Shown: piece after piece, positions 34,521-43,177 of the stretch | Layout: every line of letters begins with the position of its first letter | Position numbering within the stretch: position 1 is the stretch's first letter | Assembly (NCBI GenBank): GCA_014729995.1 | Contig: WJIZ01000043.1 | Location: 1 to 64,000, forward strand | Source of the DNA: Candidatus Woesearchaeota archaeon | GTDB lineage: Archaea > Nanobdellota > Nanobdellia > Woesearchaeales > WJIZ01 | Direction of reading: 5' to 3' | Length of the DNA stretch: 64,000 nucleotides | Position numbers and translations under genes: made by a program | Notes under the pieces: model-generated | What the model saw: the letters and a program-made list of their open reading frames with translations, nothing else | Database searches by the model: none | What the model was told of the DNA's origin: nothing

Positions 34521-35580
34521 GATAAAGAATTCTTTTTTTGTCCACATCGTATCTTTCACATGCTTCTTTAGTTATTTTTATCAAATTCAGATTAAGATCT
34601 TTAGTGGGGCTTACAAGCATTGTCCTGACTATTTTGGGAAAGTTGCCCCACTTATTCGATTCATAAAACCTAAGTACACCAACTGCATAGATTTCTTTTC
34701 CCTGGAGATTTCTGTAACCCCCAAAAAAATCATCTTTTCTGAATCCTTTTCTTTTTCTAGTTAATTCCGCTGAAAGTGAAGTAGCGGTACTTTCCAGTGA
34801 AAAAGTGAGGAAACTCATTGAAGAATAGCCTAGCACCCTTATTATGCTTCCATAATTTGTGGCTGACTTACGAAATCTTGTAGTATGGCAGACAATAATA
34901 TACGGGCGCGCTAAGATTCTTCCTTTGTTGCTCTTTATAGGAGAAAAATCAAGTTCTGTAAGATTTGAATGATATTTAGGATGCTTGTCTTCTAATTCTA
35001 CTAGATATGATGCGGGATAGCATCTAAGCACGGCTAAGCCAGAAGATACATTAGTTCTTCCATTAGGTAACCCGCCGTTTAACTCATGATTTTTGATCTG
35101 ATTTTGCTTATTGACATAATTGGGAGTGCATGTCTTTACTATATCATCTAAGGTTATTACCGGATTTCTTATTTTAATTACTCTATTATTTTTTTTATGT
35201 TCTGCCCTATTATTTTTTAAGATGTGCCTTGCCATATTCACAATGGATTCTGTGCCTAATTCATAATTTGGGGCTATTCCTTTTGGGGACAACATAGTAG
35301 CTCCGTCTCTTTCCAAAGACTTAGTAACCTTATAACAGAATTCATTTTCTGAAAGGGTATCCCAGCCTATAAGGTTGATTTCTCTTCCTCCGCTATCCCA
35401 CGAAACCATATAAGGCAAGAATATGGCTCCTTTATTGTCTAATTTTCCTGTGGCCCCTTCATCACCTACAGAAGGGATTTCGCTGGTCCTGCTTGATACC
35501 ATTTTCCAGAAAGTATCATATTTGATACCGATAAGAAGCCGCATCAAAGTGTTATCAACAATATGTCTTTTACTAACCAT
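34510..35580 (-). CDS. Hypothetical protein
   Basis: A 356-residue soluble protein with no motif that I recognise. It has mixed alpha/beta character, a basic C-terminal half and several conserved-looking segments (LPYMVSWDSGGREINLIGWD at about 55-74, LARPYIIVCHTTRFRK at about 225-240). No signal peptide or membrane helix. A clear GGGAGGT ribosome-binding site 4 bp before the ATG fixes the start, unlike most genes here, which look leaderless; this may point to a separate origin. Confidence 0.6.
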   Translation of the reverse strand: MVSKRHIVDNTLMRLLIGIKYDTFWKMVSSRTSEIPSVGDEGATGKLDNKGAIFLPYMVSWDSGGREINLIGWDTLSENEFCYKVTKSLERDGATMLSPKGIAPNYELGTESIVNMARHILKNNRAEHKKNNRVIKIRNPVITLDDIVKTCTPNYVNKQNQIKNHELNGGLPNGRTNVSSGLAVLRCYPASYLVELEDKHPKYHSNLTELDFSPIKSNKGRILARPYIIVCHTTRFRKSATNYGSIIRVLGYSSMSFLTFSLESTATSLSAELTRKRKGFRKDDFFGGYRNLQGKEIYAVGVLRFYESNKWGNFPKIVRTMLVSPTKDLNLNLIKITKEACERYDVDKKRILYPSL

Positions 35581-35626
35581 AATTACCTCCCAGAATCTCC
35601 TTTTTACTCTAAATCAATTATATAAT

Positions 35627-36601
35627 TTATAAAAATTTATATCCTCCATTTAATAGAAAGGAAATAGCTACAGTTGCATAGCTGCCTTTAGACAGCTTAA
35701 AATTAATCTTTATTGAATCTTTGTGCTTTTGGATTATACTTAAATCTTTTATTTCTGTAAATGCTTTTCGCGACTGGCCTTCGGAAGATATATTTGGGAT
35801 TTCCCTGATAATGAAATCCCTTAACCCAATCTTTTCTTTTCTTATCAGGCTGGTTGCTATTTTTTCTATTTCCTTGTTTTTAAATTCTGTTCCGAAGCCG
35901 ATTAGCGGGATTGAAATATTCTTTTCATGGTTTTGTAGATAAATGGAGAGCGTCCTGTTCCATAGATAGCTTTGGTATGAGCTAATATAAAGCGTTAAAA
36001 GCCTTTTTGGCAATATTTTTAAGGATGCGATGTAATCAGGGGACTTATTTAATATATTTTTGATTTCCTGATTATAATCGGAATTAGAAGCCACTATTAA
36101 TTCAACCGCTTTTCTGTAATTTTTCTTAATTATGTTTTTTCCTATTTCCTTGTTATTTCTGGAGAATCTCTGTGGACCGAAATAATTAGGCATAAGGAGA
36201 AGCGTGGATTTTTTTTCAATTGATTCTGCCTGTTTTCTAGACAAATTCCTGACAGTTATTATGAACTCATTGCCCTGGAGCGACCCCAATGAAACAGGCC
36301 TATCTGAATAGCCTATGAAATCCAGGTTTATATCCTTTAATTCCAGGCTTTTTATCTTATTGAAATTTGTGTTTTTTATTGAAATGAACTGGTATGTTAC
36401 GGCTTTCTTGTCCTTATTGCCTGCAAAACCGATATTTTTCAGCGGCATCCTGATTGAGCCTGCTATCTGCCCCACCGCCTTTAATGTCGTGTAATTTGTC
36501 TTTTTTAGCATGCAGATAAGATATTTTCCTGCATCTTTTATCCGAATAGAAGGTATTTCCCTTACAATGAAATCTTCCGGACTAGCTTTAATTTTGTACA
36601 T
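35627..36601 (-). CDS. truD: tRNA pseudouridine-13 synthase TruD
   Basis: A 324-residue enzyme that makes pseudouridine at tRNA position 13. The catalytic block is GFAGNKDKKAVTYQ with Asp64. Other family blocks are NYTTLKAV (about 36-43), NYFGPQRFSR (about 155-164) and a TRUD-insert region after it. Archaeal TruD proteins are often longer, so this copy is compact. It is divergent from tRNA-Arg, whose 5' end is 52 bp upstream of its start. Confidence 0.9.
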   Translation of the reverse strand: MYKIKASPEDFIVREIPSIRIKDAGKYLICMLKKTNYTTLKAVGQIAGSIRMPLKNIGFAGNKDKKAVTYQFISIKNTNFNKIKSLELKDINLDFIGYSDRPVSLGSLQGNEFIITVRNLSRKQAESIEKKSTLLLMPNYFGPQRFSRNNKEIGKNIIKKNYRKAVELIVASNSDYNQEIKNILNKSPDYIASLKILPKRLLTLYISSYQSYLWNRTLSIYLQNHEKNISIPLIGFGTEFKNKEIEKIATSLIRKEKIGLRDFIIREIPNISSEGQSRKAFTEIKDLSIIQKHKDSIKINFKLSKGSYATVAISFLLNGGYKFL

Positions 36602-36676
36602 GGATATAGATTTATGGAAATCTTTAAAAGAATAACGGGAATTCGGATATTATGCGCCTGTAGCTCAGCTTGGATA

Positions 36677-36691
36677 TGGAAACACCAAAAA
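36677..36691 (+). other. D-loop intron (15 nt) of tRNA-Arg
   Basis: Fifteen extra bases lie between GGATA and GAGC. Their removal restores a 10-base D-loop with the conserved GG. The insert can form a tiny TGG/CCA hairpin. Its A-run can pair with the T-run at the end of the second intron in the same gene, which may help or compete with folding. Confidence 0.65.
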
Positions 36692-36712
36692 GAGCGAATG
36701 CCTCCTAAGCAT

Positions 36713-36742
36713 AGGATATGTATATACTTACTATCCGCTTTT
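36713..36742 (+). other. Anticodon-stem intron (30 nt) of tRNA-Arg, about position 42/43
   Basis: Thirty bases interrupt the 3' strand of the anticodon stem, between GCAT and the final T. They contain a GGATA/TATCC stem. Removal gives the stem AATGC/GCATT and a five-base variable loop, both standard. Confidence 0.7.
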
Positions 36743-36854
36743 TAGGTCCGGAGTTCAAATCTTCGCAGGCGCGTTTTTTCTTTTTATTTGATTAAATTCA
36801 GCTGAATTTAAAATAAACTGAAATAAATGAGAATAATAAGATTTTTTTACCGGT

Positions 36855-37091
36855 TCATCCCCTATTCATATTCTCTTCCTTGAACTTGATTCCTTTCTGT
36901 ATCCAAGAAAGAAAAATGACTGCTTCCTGCTCTGACATGCCAAATAATTTAGCAAATTCCTTTGCTGAGATTTTCTTACCATGAGATTTTGTCAGGAAAT
37001 CCGCGATTTCTGCAGCTTTCTCTTTTTCCTTAAGGTTATATTTCCTGATTATCCTCTCGAACTCTTCCTTATGTTTTTTCAAATGCTCCAT
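36855..37091 (-). CDS. Small HTH protein
   Basis: A 78-residue helical protein. Residues 40-62 (KKISAKEFAKLFGMSEQEAVIFL) form a helix-turn-helix like that of the 69-residue protein at 4218-4427. The N-terminal 35 residues are a charged helix that could form a coiled coil. It lies between tRNA-Arg and PPDK, 30 bp downstream of the PPDK stop codon. Function is unknown. Confidence 0.55.
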   Translation of the reverse strand: MEHLKKHKEEFERIIRKYNLKEKEKAAEIADFLTKSHGKKISAKEFAKLFGMSEQEAVIFLSWIQKGIKFKEENMNRG

Positions 37092-37121
37092 TTTAGAAAA
37101 AGACTTAAAAAATAATGAGGA

Positions 37122-39749
37122 TTATTTCTCATCCTCTAATGCTGCCTGAGCTGCAACAAGCCTTGCTATTGGCACCCTAAAAGGCGAGCAGCTTACATAG
37201 TTCAGGCCTATCTCATGGCAGAATTTTATTGATGAAGGCTCGCCTCCATGTTCGCCGCATATGCCTAATTTGATGTCTTTTCTTGTTGATTTTCCTTTTT
37301 CGACAGCCATCTTGACAAGCTGTCCTACTCCCTCCTGGTCAAGAGCCTGGAAAGGGTCATTTTCGAGTATATTCTTATCCATGTATTCCTTGATAAACTT
37401 TCCTGCATCGTCTCTTGAAAATCCAAAAGTCATCTGGGTCAAGTCGTTTGTCCCGAAGCTGAAAAATTCTGCTGTTTTGGCAAGCTCATCGGCAGTCAAT
37501 GCTCCCCTGGGGACTTCAATCATGGTGCCTACCTTGTATTCCAGCTTTACGGAATGTTTTTTTATGGTTGCTTTTGCTATCCTGTGGACAATCTCTGCAT
37601 TGAATTCCAACTCATTGTCTATGCCTACAAGAGGAATCATGATTTCGGGAACTACTTTCTGACCCTCTTTTGTAAGCTCGCATGCTGCTGAGATTATAGC
37701 TTCTACCTGCATCTCTGCTATCTCAGGATATGTAACTACGAGCCTGCAGCCGCGATGCCCAAGCATCGGGTTAAATTCCTTTAGCTGGGATATCTTGGAA
37801 TTAATCTTGTCAACGCTTATCCCCATGTTTTCTGCAATCTCTTTTATGTCTTCTTTATCTTCTGGGAGGAATTCATGCAGGGGCGGATCCAAGAGCCTTA
37901 TGGTTACAGGCAGACCTTTCATTGCCTTGAAAATGGCAAGGAAATCCTCTTTCTGGTAAGGCAGTAATTTTGCCAATGCTTTTTCCCTTCCTTCCTTATC
38001 ATAGGCTAATATCATCTCCCTTACTGCTTTGATCCTGTCCCCTTCAAAAAACATGTGCTCTGTCCTGCAAAGACCGATACCCTCTGCACCGAATTCGCGG
38101 GCTTTCTTTGAGTCTTGTGGGGTGTCTGCGTTTGTCCTCACACCTAATTTTCTGAACTTATCAGACCATTCCATTATCAGGGAAAAATCGCCGCTTAATT
38201 CCGGATCTATTACCCTTAGCTTGTCCTTGAAGATTTCTCCTGTCGAGCCGTCAAGAGTTATTACATCGCCTTCTTTTATTTTTATGGAATCAACTACAAA
38301 TTCGTGATCGGACTCTGATACCTTTACGTCTCCTGCTCCTGCCACGCAGCATTTTCCCATTCCCCTTGCTACAACAGCAGCATGGGAAGTCATGCCGCCC
38401 CTTGAAGTCAATATGCCCTGGGCTGCATGCATGCCCTCTATATCCTCGGGAGATGTCTCTGTCCTTACCAATATCACCTTTTTGCCTTCTTCAGCCCAAT
38501 CGTGGGCTTTTTGCGCTGTGAAAACTACCTGGCCGACAGCTGCGCCGGGAGAAGCAGGAAGGCCTTTAGAAAGCATTTCCGCCTCTTCTTTTGCCACAGG
38601 ATCTATCTGCTTATGCAGGAGCTTGTCTACCTGCTTCGGATCAATCCTGAGAACTGCTGTTTTTTCATCTATTAATCCTTCTTTTTCCATGTCAACTGCT
38701 ATTTTTACGGCGGCAGCAGCTGTCCTTTTTCCTGTTCTGGTCTGTAAAATGTAAAGCTTTCCGTCCTGGATGGTAAATTCCATATCCTGCATGTCTCTGT
38801 AATGCTTCTCGAGCTTCCTATAGATATCGACTAACTCATCATATGCCTTTGGCATGATCTTCTTTAATTCCTGGATGTCTTTAGGGGTTCTTATTCCTGC
38901 TACTACGTCCTCACCCTGCGCGTTCATCAAGAATTCACCGTAGAACTTGTTTTCTCCTGTTGAGGGATTTCTTGTAAAGCAGACTCCTGTTCCCGAGTTA
39001 TCGCCCATGTTTCCAAACACCATTGTCTGAACATTTACTGCTGTTCCTATTAATCCCTTGATATCATTAAGTTTCCTGTAGGATATTGCCCTTGGGTTAT
39101 TCCACGAGCCAAATACTGCATCTATGGACATCTGCAGCTGCTTACGGGGATCGTTGGGAAACATCTTATTTGTGGATTCCTTTATTACTTTCTTATATGA
39201 TTCCACTAATTTTTTCAGATCGGCTGTTTCGAGCTCTGTATCAAGCTCTACTCCTTTCTCTTTTTTGATTTCATGGATTTTCGTCTCGAACTTATCGTGC
39301 TCTACTCCCATAACAACATCGCCGAACATCTGCACAAATCTCCTATAAGCGTCCCAGGCAAACCTTTCGTTATTTGTTTTTTTGGCAAGGCTTAAGACTG
39401 ACTCGTCGTTAAGGCCGAGATTAAGAACTGTATCCATCATTCCGGGCATGGAGATTGCTGCTCCGCTCCTTACAGAAACAAGAAGAGGATCTTCCTTATC
39501 CCCTAATTTCTTCCCTATCTTCTTTTCAAGCTGGGCAAGCTTCTCATCTATCTGTTCCAGAGCCTCATCCGGATATGTTTTATTATTCTTATAGTATGCA
39601 TCGCACACCTCGGTTGTGATGGTAAAGCCGGGAGGGACGGGCACTCCAAGAGAGGTCATCTCGGCGAGGTTGGCCCCTTTGCCCCCTAAAAGATCTTTCA
39701 TCTCTTTTTTTCCTTCATCAAAAGAATATACATATTTTTTTTCTGTCAT
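37122..39749 (-). CDS. ppdK: Pyruvate phosphate dikinase
   Basis: An 875-residue enzyme interconverting pyruvate + ATP + Pi with PEP + AMP + PPi. Domains in order are the ATP-grasp (about 1-340), the swivelling phosphohistidine domain with the catalytic His in SRGGMTSHAAVVARGMGK (about 445-460), and the PEP/pyruvate TIM barrel (about 520-870) with the active-site Cys in HEIGLNYVSCSPFRVPIARL near the end. Full length for the family. The start at 39749 has a GGTGG site just upstream; an earlier TTG would precede that site. It allows gluconeogenic or glycolytic PEP turnover in a small-genome archaeon. Confidence 0.95.
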   Translation of the reverse strand: MTEKKYVYSFDEGKKEMKDLLGGKGANLAEMTSLGVPVPPGFTITTEVCDAYYKNNKTYPDEALEQIDEKLAQLEKKIGKKLGDKEDPLLVSVRSGAAISMPGMMDTVLNLGLNDESVLSLAKKTNNERFAWDAYRRFVQMFGDVVMGVEHDKFETKIHEIKKEKGVELDTELETADLKKLVESYKKVIKESTNKMFPNDPRKQLQMSIDAVFGSWNNPRAISYRKLNDIKGLIGTAVNVQTMVFGNMGDNSGTGVCFTRNPSTGENKFYGEFLMNAQGEDVVAGIRTPKDIQELKKIMPKAYDELVDIYRKLEKHYRDMQDMEFTIQDGKLYILQTRTGKRTAAAAVKIAVDMEKEGLIDEKTAVLRIDPKQVDKLLHKQIDPVAKEEAEMLSKGLPASPGAAVGQVVFTAQKAHDWAEEGKKVILVRTETSPEDIEGMHAAQGILTSRGGMTSHAAVVARGMGKCCVAGAGDVKVSESDHEFVVDSIKIKEGDVITLDGSTGEIFKDKLRVIDPELSGDFSLIMEWSDKFRKLGVRTNADTPQDSKKAREFGAEGIGLCRTEHMFFEGDRIKAVREMILAYDKEGREKALAKLLPYQKEDFLAIFKAMKGLPVTIRLLDPPLHEFLPEDKEDIKEIAENMGISVDKINSKISQLKEFNPMLGHRGCRLVVTYPEIAEMQVEAIISAACELTKEGQKVVPEIMIPLVGIDNELEFNAEIVHRIAKATIKKHSVKLEYKVGTMIEVPRGALTADELAKTAEFFSFGTNDLTQMTFGFSRDDAGKFIKEYMDKNILENDPFQALDQEGVGQLVKMAVEKGKSTRKDIKLGICGEHGGEPSSIKFCHEIGLNYVSCSPFRVPIARLVAAQAALEDEK

Positions 39750-39816
39750 TTTTTCACCACCTGTTAAATTGAACAAAAATTGGATTTCAATATAATTTAT
39801 AAAGGTTGTGGGTGTG

Positions 39817-41247
39817 TTATTTCAAAACCTTTTTAAGAATCTGCATTGCCTTTTTTCCGTCTATTTTTCCCTTGAATCTGGCCATTATAATCCCCATATA
39901 AGCGCCTGGATTTAAGCCAGGCTTTTGGGTGACAATTTTTATGATTTCTTTTTCAACTTTCTCTTCGGATGCTGTTTTATAATCTTCGATATAGAATTCG
40001 CCTTTGACAATATCTGCAAGAGCATTTTCCAGGGCGCTTTTGGGAATCTGTGCATTATTTATCAACTTCAAGACATGCTCTATGTGGCTGTGCTTTATGT
40101 CTTTTTCCGGAATGCTGAAATCCCTGCTTAATTTATTAGGGACAGAGAAAAAAGCTTCTACTATAAATGAGGGCTTTAATGCTTCAAAATTGTTAAATAC
40201 AGCTATAAAATAATCCTGCTTATCCTGCTTTATGACCTTTTTAGCAAGGTCTGCGCCAATTCCGTGAGTTTCAAGCTTTTTTATTTTTTCAGTGATTAGC
40301 TCAGGCAACTCGATCGAATCCAGAAGCTGCTTAGTTATTCTTATAGTTTTTACGTCTGTTTCGGGATACATCCTGTCTGCACCGGGCATCGGCCTTAGAT
40401 AGGAGTTAGTGAAATCCGGCTCTGCTTTTCTCACGGATTCCCTTATTTTTTTCCCTGCCTTGAGCTGACTTAATTGTCTGCTTATCTCATAATTAATTAC
40501 CCTTGGAATTGACTTTAAATCCTGGAATCCCTTTATTTCTGTCCTGGCGCCGCTCTTGATAGAGATATTTACATCCTGCCTTATTGTGCCTAAGCCGCGC
40601 TTTACTTTTCCTGTGCTTCTCAGAATCATGCCTAATTTTCCTGCTACTTCCTTTGCGTGCTCCGGATCCCTGATATCGGGAGCTGTTCCTATTTCTATCA
40701 AGGGTATGCCCAGCCTGTCCAGCCTGTATTTTGTGTAATCCTTTTTTGCATCTATTTTCTTGGCTGCTTCCTCCTCAAGGCAGATAATCGGTATATTTAC
40801 CTTTCCCTTGCTGGTCTGTATATAGCCGTCCCGGGCTATTAAGGCAGTCCTCTGGAATCCCGATACGTTTGAGCCGTCGATTACTGTTTTTCGCATGAAC
40901 TGTATCTCATCCACTATATTGGCATTAAGCAGCATAGAAATTTCCAAAGCGATTTTTAATGCTTTCTCATTGGGAGAATGGGGCGGCTCTTCATCCAATT
41001 CGACCAAGCAGGCTGATGTTGAACATGCCTCATAAATAAATTTCTTATCCTTACTTTTTTCGTATGCTGCAGCCTTATCAACTCCCCCTGTTTCGCCTGC
41101 CACAGCCCTTAGCCTTCTTTGTATCTTGATATCAGGACTGCTGTCCCTTACGATAGAGGGGCAAGTACAAAACAGCTTTTTTGTATCAAGCTGCTGGTGA
41201 ATTTCAATACCGCACTTGAATCCTATCTTAGAGCAATCTAGTTCCAT
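39817..41247 (-). CDS. gatE: Glu-tRNA(Gln) amidotransferase subunit E lacking the GAD domain
   Basis: A 476-residue GatE. Family blocks are CGIEIHQQLDTKKLFC (about 12-27), VELDEEPPHSPNEKAL (about 81-96), MRKTVIDGSNVSGFQRTALI (about 121-140), RGLGTIRQDVNISI (about 230-243) and YLRPMPGADRMYPETD (about 287-302). GatDE converts Glu-tRNA(Gln) to Gln-tRNA(Gln) in archaea. Typical GatE is about 620 residues with an AspRS-like GAD domain after the QDLN block; here the chain passes straight from that block to the YLRP block, so the GAD domain is missing and the length is GatB-like. GatD is not in the window. Confidence 0.88.
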   Translation of the reverse strand: MELDCSKIGFKCGIEIHQQLDTKKLFCTCPSIVRDSSPDIKIQRRLRAVAGETGGVDKAAAYEKSKDKKFIYEACSTSACLVELDEEPPHSPNEKALKIALEISMLLNANIVDEIQFMRKTVIDGSNVSGFQRTALIARDGYIQTSKGKVNIPIICLEEEAAKKIDAKKDYTKYRLDRLGIPLIEIGTAPDIRDPEHAKEVAGKLGMILRSTGKVKRGLGTIRQDVNISIKSGARTEIKGFQDLKSIPRVINYEISRQLSQLKAGKKIRESVRKAEPDFTNSYLRPMPGADRMYPETDVKTIRITKQLLDSIELPELITEKIKKLETHGIGADLAKKVIKQDKQDYFIAVFNNFEALKPSFIVEAFFSVPNKLSRDFSIPEKDIKHSHIEHVLKLINNAQIPKSALENALADIVKGEFYIEDYKTASEEKVEKEIIKIVTQKPGLNPGAYMGIIMARFKGKIDGKKAMQILKKVLK

Positions 41248-41552
41248 CTATGGCACCAAATTGACTTTTGTTTATATTTTTTTGGTTTCATTTGTCTATT
41301 AATTCCTGACTTCGGTCATTAAAATCCACCAAAACCAATTCTGTTTCCTTTTTCATGCTATTTTTGCAGTTCACATTCATCACCCTTGTGTTTTTAGAAA
41401 AGAAGGAATGATGGCACTCAACAATAATGAGACCACATAGTGACAGCTAGAGAAATTCTGTATCTAAGCGGATTTAATGCTGTCATAGGCATGAAAGAGA
41501 AATAAGGATTATATAAATGTTATGTTTACAAAAAGCCTGAATCCGAGAAATT
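41248..41552. other. Intergenic region, gatE promoter and unassigned DNA
   Basis: About 305 bp without a clear gene. A TATA-like box (aaaaatataaaca on the minus strand) lies just upstream of gatE. A minus-strand frame of about 30 codons near 41325-41420 (MNVNCKNSMKKETELVLVDF then a short tail) is possible but weak. A C-box-like GTGATGA occurs on the minus strand without a clear CTGA D box. I see no tRNA or repeat. Confidence 0.4.
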
Positions 41553-41825
41553 TTATTCTTCACTATCTTCAGGATTATAATTCGGAACCGCTGCTTTGCT
41601 TATTATCATCACATCCCCTATGCTTTTTACAAGCTGATGGGGCACTATTACGCCTTTAGCAGATCCCAAAACCTTGCTGAGAAATGAGTTTTTTGTAGCC
41701 CTAACGCGCCAGCCGAAAATCTTGGTCTGGAGCAGGATTGACTCTTCGACATCTCCGAAGTAATCCCCATTATCTGTGAAGACTCGCATATCAAATGTGC
41801 TGTTAAGGTTTTTCATCTTTAGCAT
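41553..41825 (-). CDS. PRC-barrel domain protein
   Basis: A 90-residue protein of six strands. The first half has TFDMRVFTDNGDYFGDVEES, a PRC-barrel signature (residues about 10-29). The second has GVIVPHQLVKSIGDVMII (about 58-75). PRC-barrels occur in ribosome-maturation and RNA-binding proteins, and as stand-alone archaeal proteins of unknown role. A GGTGG site 7 bp before the ATG supports the start. Confidence 0.75.
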   Translation of the reverse strand: MLKMKNLNSTFDMRVFTDNGDYFGDVEESILLQTKIFGWRVRATKNSFLSKVLGSAKGVIVPHQLVKSIGDVMIISKAAVPNYNPEDSEE

Positions 41826-41965
41826 AACTGACCACCTTTATTTTAATTCAATAATAGTAACTAAGTATGTTTATATTTAAAACTTTTGTTTTGCTAATCT
41901 ATGCTGGTGATTATTTTTTCCTGTTTAAAGAAAGCTTTTTATAATTATAAAAAATCTTATGCAGG

Positions 41966-42559
41966 ATGAAGTGGAATTTTTTCAGGGAGCTGGGAAGGAA
42001 GGCTGTACACCTTACAATACTCGCGTTAATAGCAGGATACTTCATTATTTTGTCTATGTACGGAAAAACTTATGCACTAATGGCGTTAATATTGGTGCTT
42101 CTTGTTTTTTTGATCCTTGAATATATAAGGCTGGACTTAGATATAAAGATACCTTTTTTGGATTTCTTCATAAGGCCAAAGGAGATTGACAGAGTTTATG
42201 GTGCAGTATATTTTATTGCTGCCAGCATAATCTGCCTTGCTGTCTTTGATTTCAGGATAGCGCTGGCTGCCTTACTAATGACTACTTTTGGCGATATGAG
42301 CGCAGCAATAATAGGCCAAAAATTCGGCCATACCATGATTTTCAAAAAGAAAACCATTATAGGAGGGCTGATGGAATTATTTGTAAACCTGCTGATAGGT
42401 TTTATAGTGCTGGTGAATTACACCCAGATTAATATCTATACCATACTTACTATGGCATTTGTTGCTACTTCGGTTGAGACTCTGGTAGAGAATGTGGACG
42501 ACAACCTTGCTGTGCCCTTATTTACCGGCTTTGTGGGACAGCTGCTTTTGATGATGTAA
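41966..42559 (+). CDS. CTP-dependent lipid kinase-like membrane protein (dolichol kinase/CDP-archaeol family)
   Basis: A 197-residue membrane protein with seven or so hydrophobic segments. Family-like blocks are ELGRKAVHL (about 8-16), TTFGDMSAAIIGQKFG (about 110-125), KKTIIGGLMELFVNLLIG (about 132-149) and TLVENVDDNLAVPL (about 172-185). These belong to the phosphatidate cytidylyltransferase/dolichol kinase/phytol kinase superfamily. Which lipid it phosphorylates cannot be said; an archaeal isoprenoid alcohol is likely. Confidence 0.75.
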   Translation: MKWNFFRELGRKAVHLTILALIAGYFIILSMYGKTYALMALILVLLVFLILEYIRLDLDIKIPFLDFFIRPKEIDRVYGAVYFIAASIICLAVFDFRIALAALLMTTFGDMSAAIIGQKFGHTMIFKKKTIIGGLMELFVNLLIGFIVLVNYTQINIYTILTMAFVATSVETLVENVDDNLAVPLFTGFVGQLLLMM

Positions 42560-42560
42560 C

Positions 42561-42655
42561 AAGAGTACGCCAAAAAAGCTGCGGTCAAAATCTTCTGGGC
42601 ATAGCCCGTTTTGTGAAGTGGTCCCCCATGTCTTTCTTGGCTTTGTACTGTTACA
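42561..42655 (+). ncRNA. Candidate structured RNA, H/ACA-like hairpin
   Basis: Between two convergent genes, the plus strand can form a long hairpin: 42561-42573 (AAGAGTACGCCAA) pairs with 42637-42652 (TTGGC, GTAC and TGTT blocks), and an inner hairpin has GGGC/GCCC and CAAAA/TTTTG arms. The base of the outer stem is followed at once by ACA (42653-42655), the 3' box of H/ACA guide RNAs, and unpaired stretches flank the inner stem as in a guide pocket. A bidirectional terminator is the alternative. Neither a promoter nor a target is established. Confidence 0.35.
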
Positions 42656-43097
42656 GCTTATTCATAAGTATCTCGGGTGTCAGGGGCTCTACAGTCTCAA
42701 AGATTGATAAGAGCCCAGGCTTAAGTGATGCTTCCTCTGTTATTTTTGAATGAATATTGGGATTTATAGCCCATTTTTTATCTGTTATTGAGAAGGGATT
42801 TATAAAATAAATCCTAAGCGCCTCTATTCTTAAAAGTGCACCCCAATTCCGGTATAAATAATCCAGATTTTTCCTGTTGTTTAAAGTCACTATGGATAGG
42901 TTAGGACCAAGCTTGCTGTTATCCAGCCTATTTAAGTCATCTATAGCAATGATTTTTTCCTGCTTTTCCCTGTATTTTATGGTAAAGCCGTCTTCATCGC
43001 GAGATATGCCTGTTATCTTCTTATTATAGGCGTCCCTGCTTTTGAAGTATTTTTCAGCCCAATCAAGGATGAAATGAAATATCCTGTTATCGCTCAT
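42651..43097 (-). CDS. Conserved hypothetical protein
   Basis: A 148-residue soluble protein: charged N-terminal helix (MSDNRIFHFILDWAEKYF), strands in the middle (FTIKYREKQEKIIAIDDL) and a hydrophobic block (LLRIEALRIYFINPF). No motif is recognised. A TATA-like run (tttataaattt) and a GGAAGGGG ribosome-binding-like stretch precede the ATG. It is divergent from lgt. Confidence 0.55.
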   Translation of the reverse strand: MSDNRIFHFILDWAEKYFKSRDAYNKKITGISRDEDGFTIKYREKQEKIIAIDDLNRLDNSKLGPNLSIVTLNNRKNLDYLYRNWGALLRIEALRIYFINPFSITDKKWAINPNIHSKITEEASLKPGLLSIFETVEPLTPEILMNKL

Positions 43098-43177
43098 GTG
43101 CCCCTTCCTTTATAAGAAATTTATAAATATGTCGGATTTGAGTAAAGATATTTATATTAGTGAAGCCTCTTAAGCTT

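Larger units (their letters stand above)
36654..36773 (+). tRNA. tRNA-Arg(CCT) with two noncanonical introns
   Basis: Removing 36677-36691 from the D-loop and 36713-36742 from the 3' anticodon stem gives: acceptor GCGCCTG/CAGGCGC, D-stem GCTC/GAGC with loop AGCTTGGATA, anticodon stem AATGC/GCATT, loop CTCCTAA (anticodon CCT, 36704-36706), variable AGGTC, and T-arm CGGAG TTCAAAT CTTCG. Without removal, neither the D-arm nor the anticodon stem closes. There is no intron at the usual 37/38 site. Intron ends are good to one or two bases. A TATA-like box (tctttaaaaga) lies about 30 bp upstream. Confidence 0.87.

Noticed and set aside
41325-41480. C/D-box small RNA in the gatE-PRC gap
   Set aside because: A C-box-like GTGATGA exists on the minus strand, but no CTGA D box is at a suitable distance.
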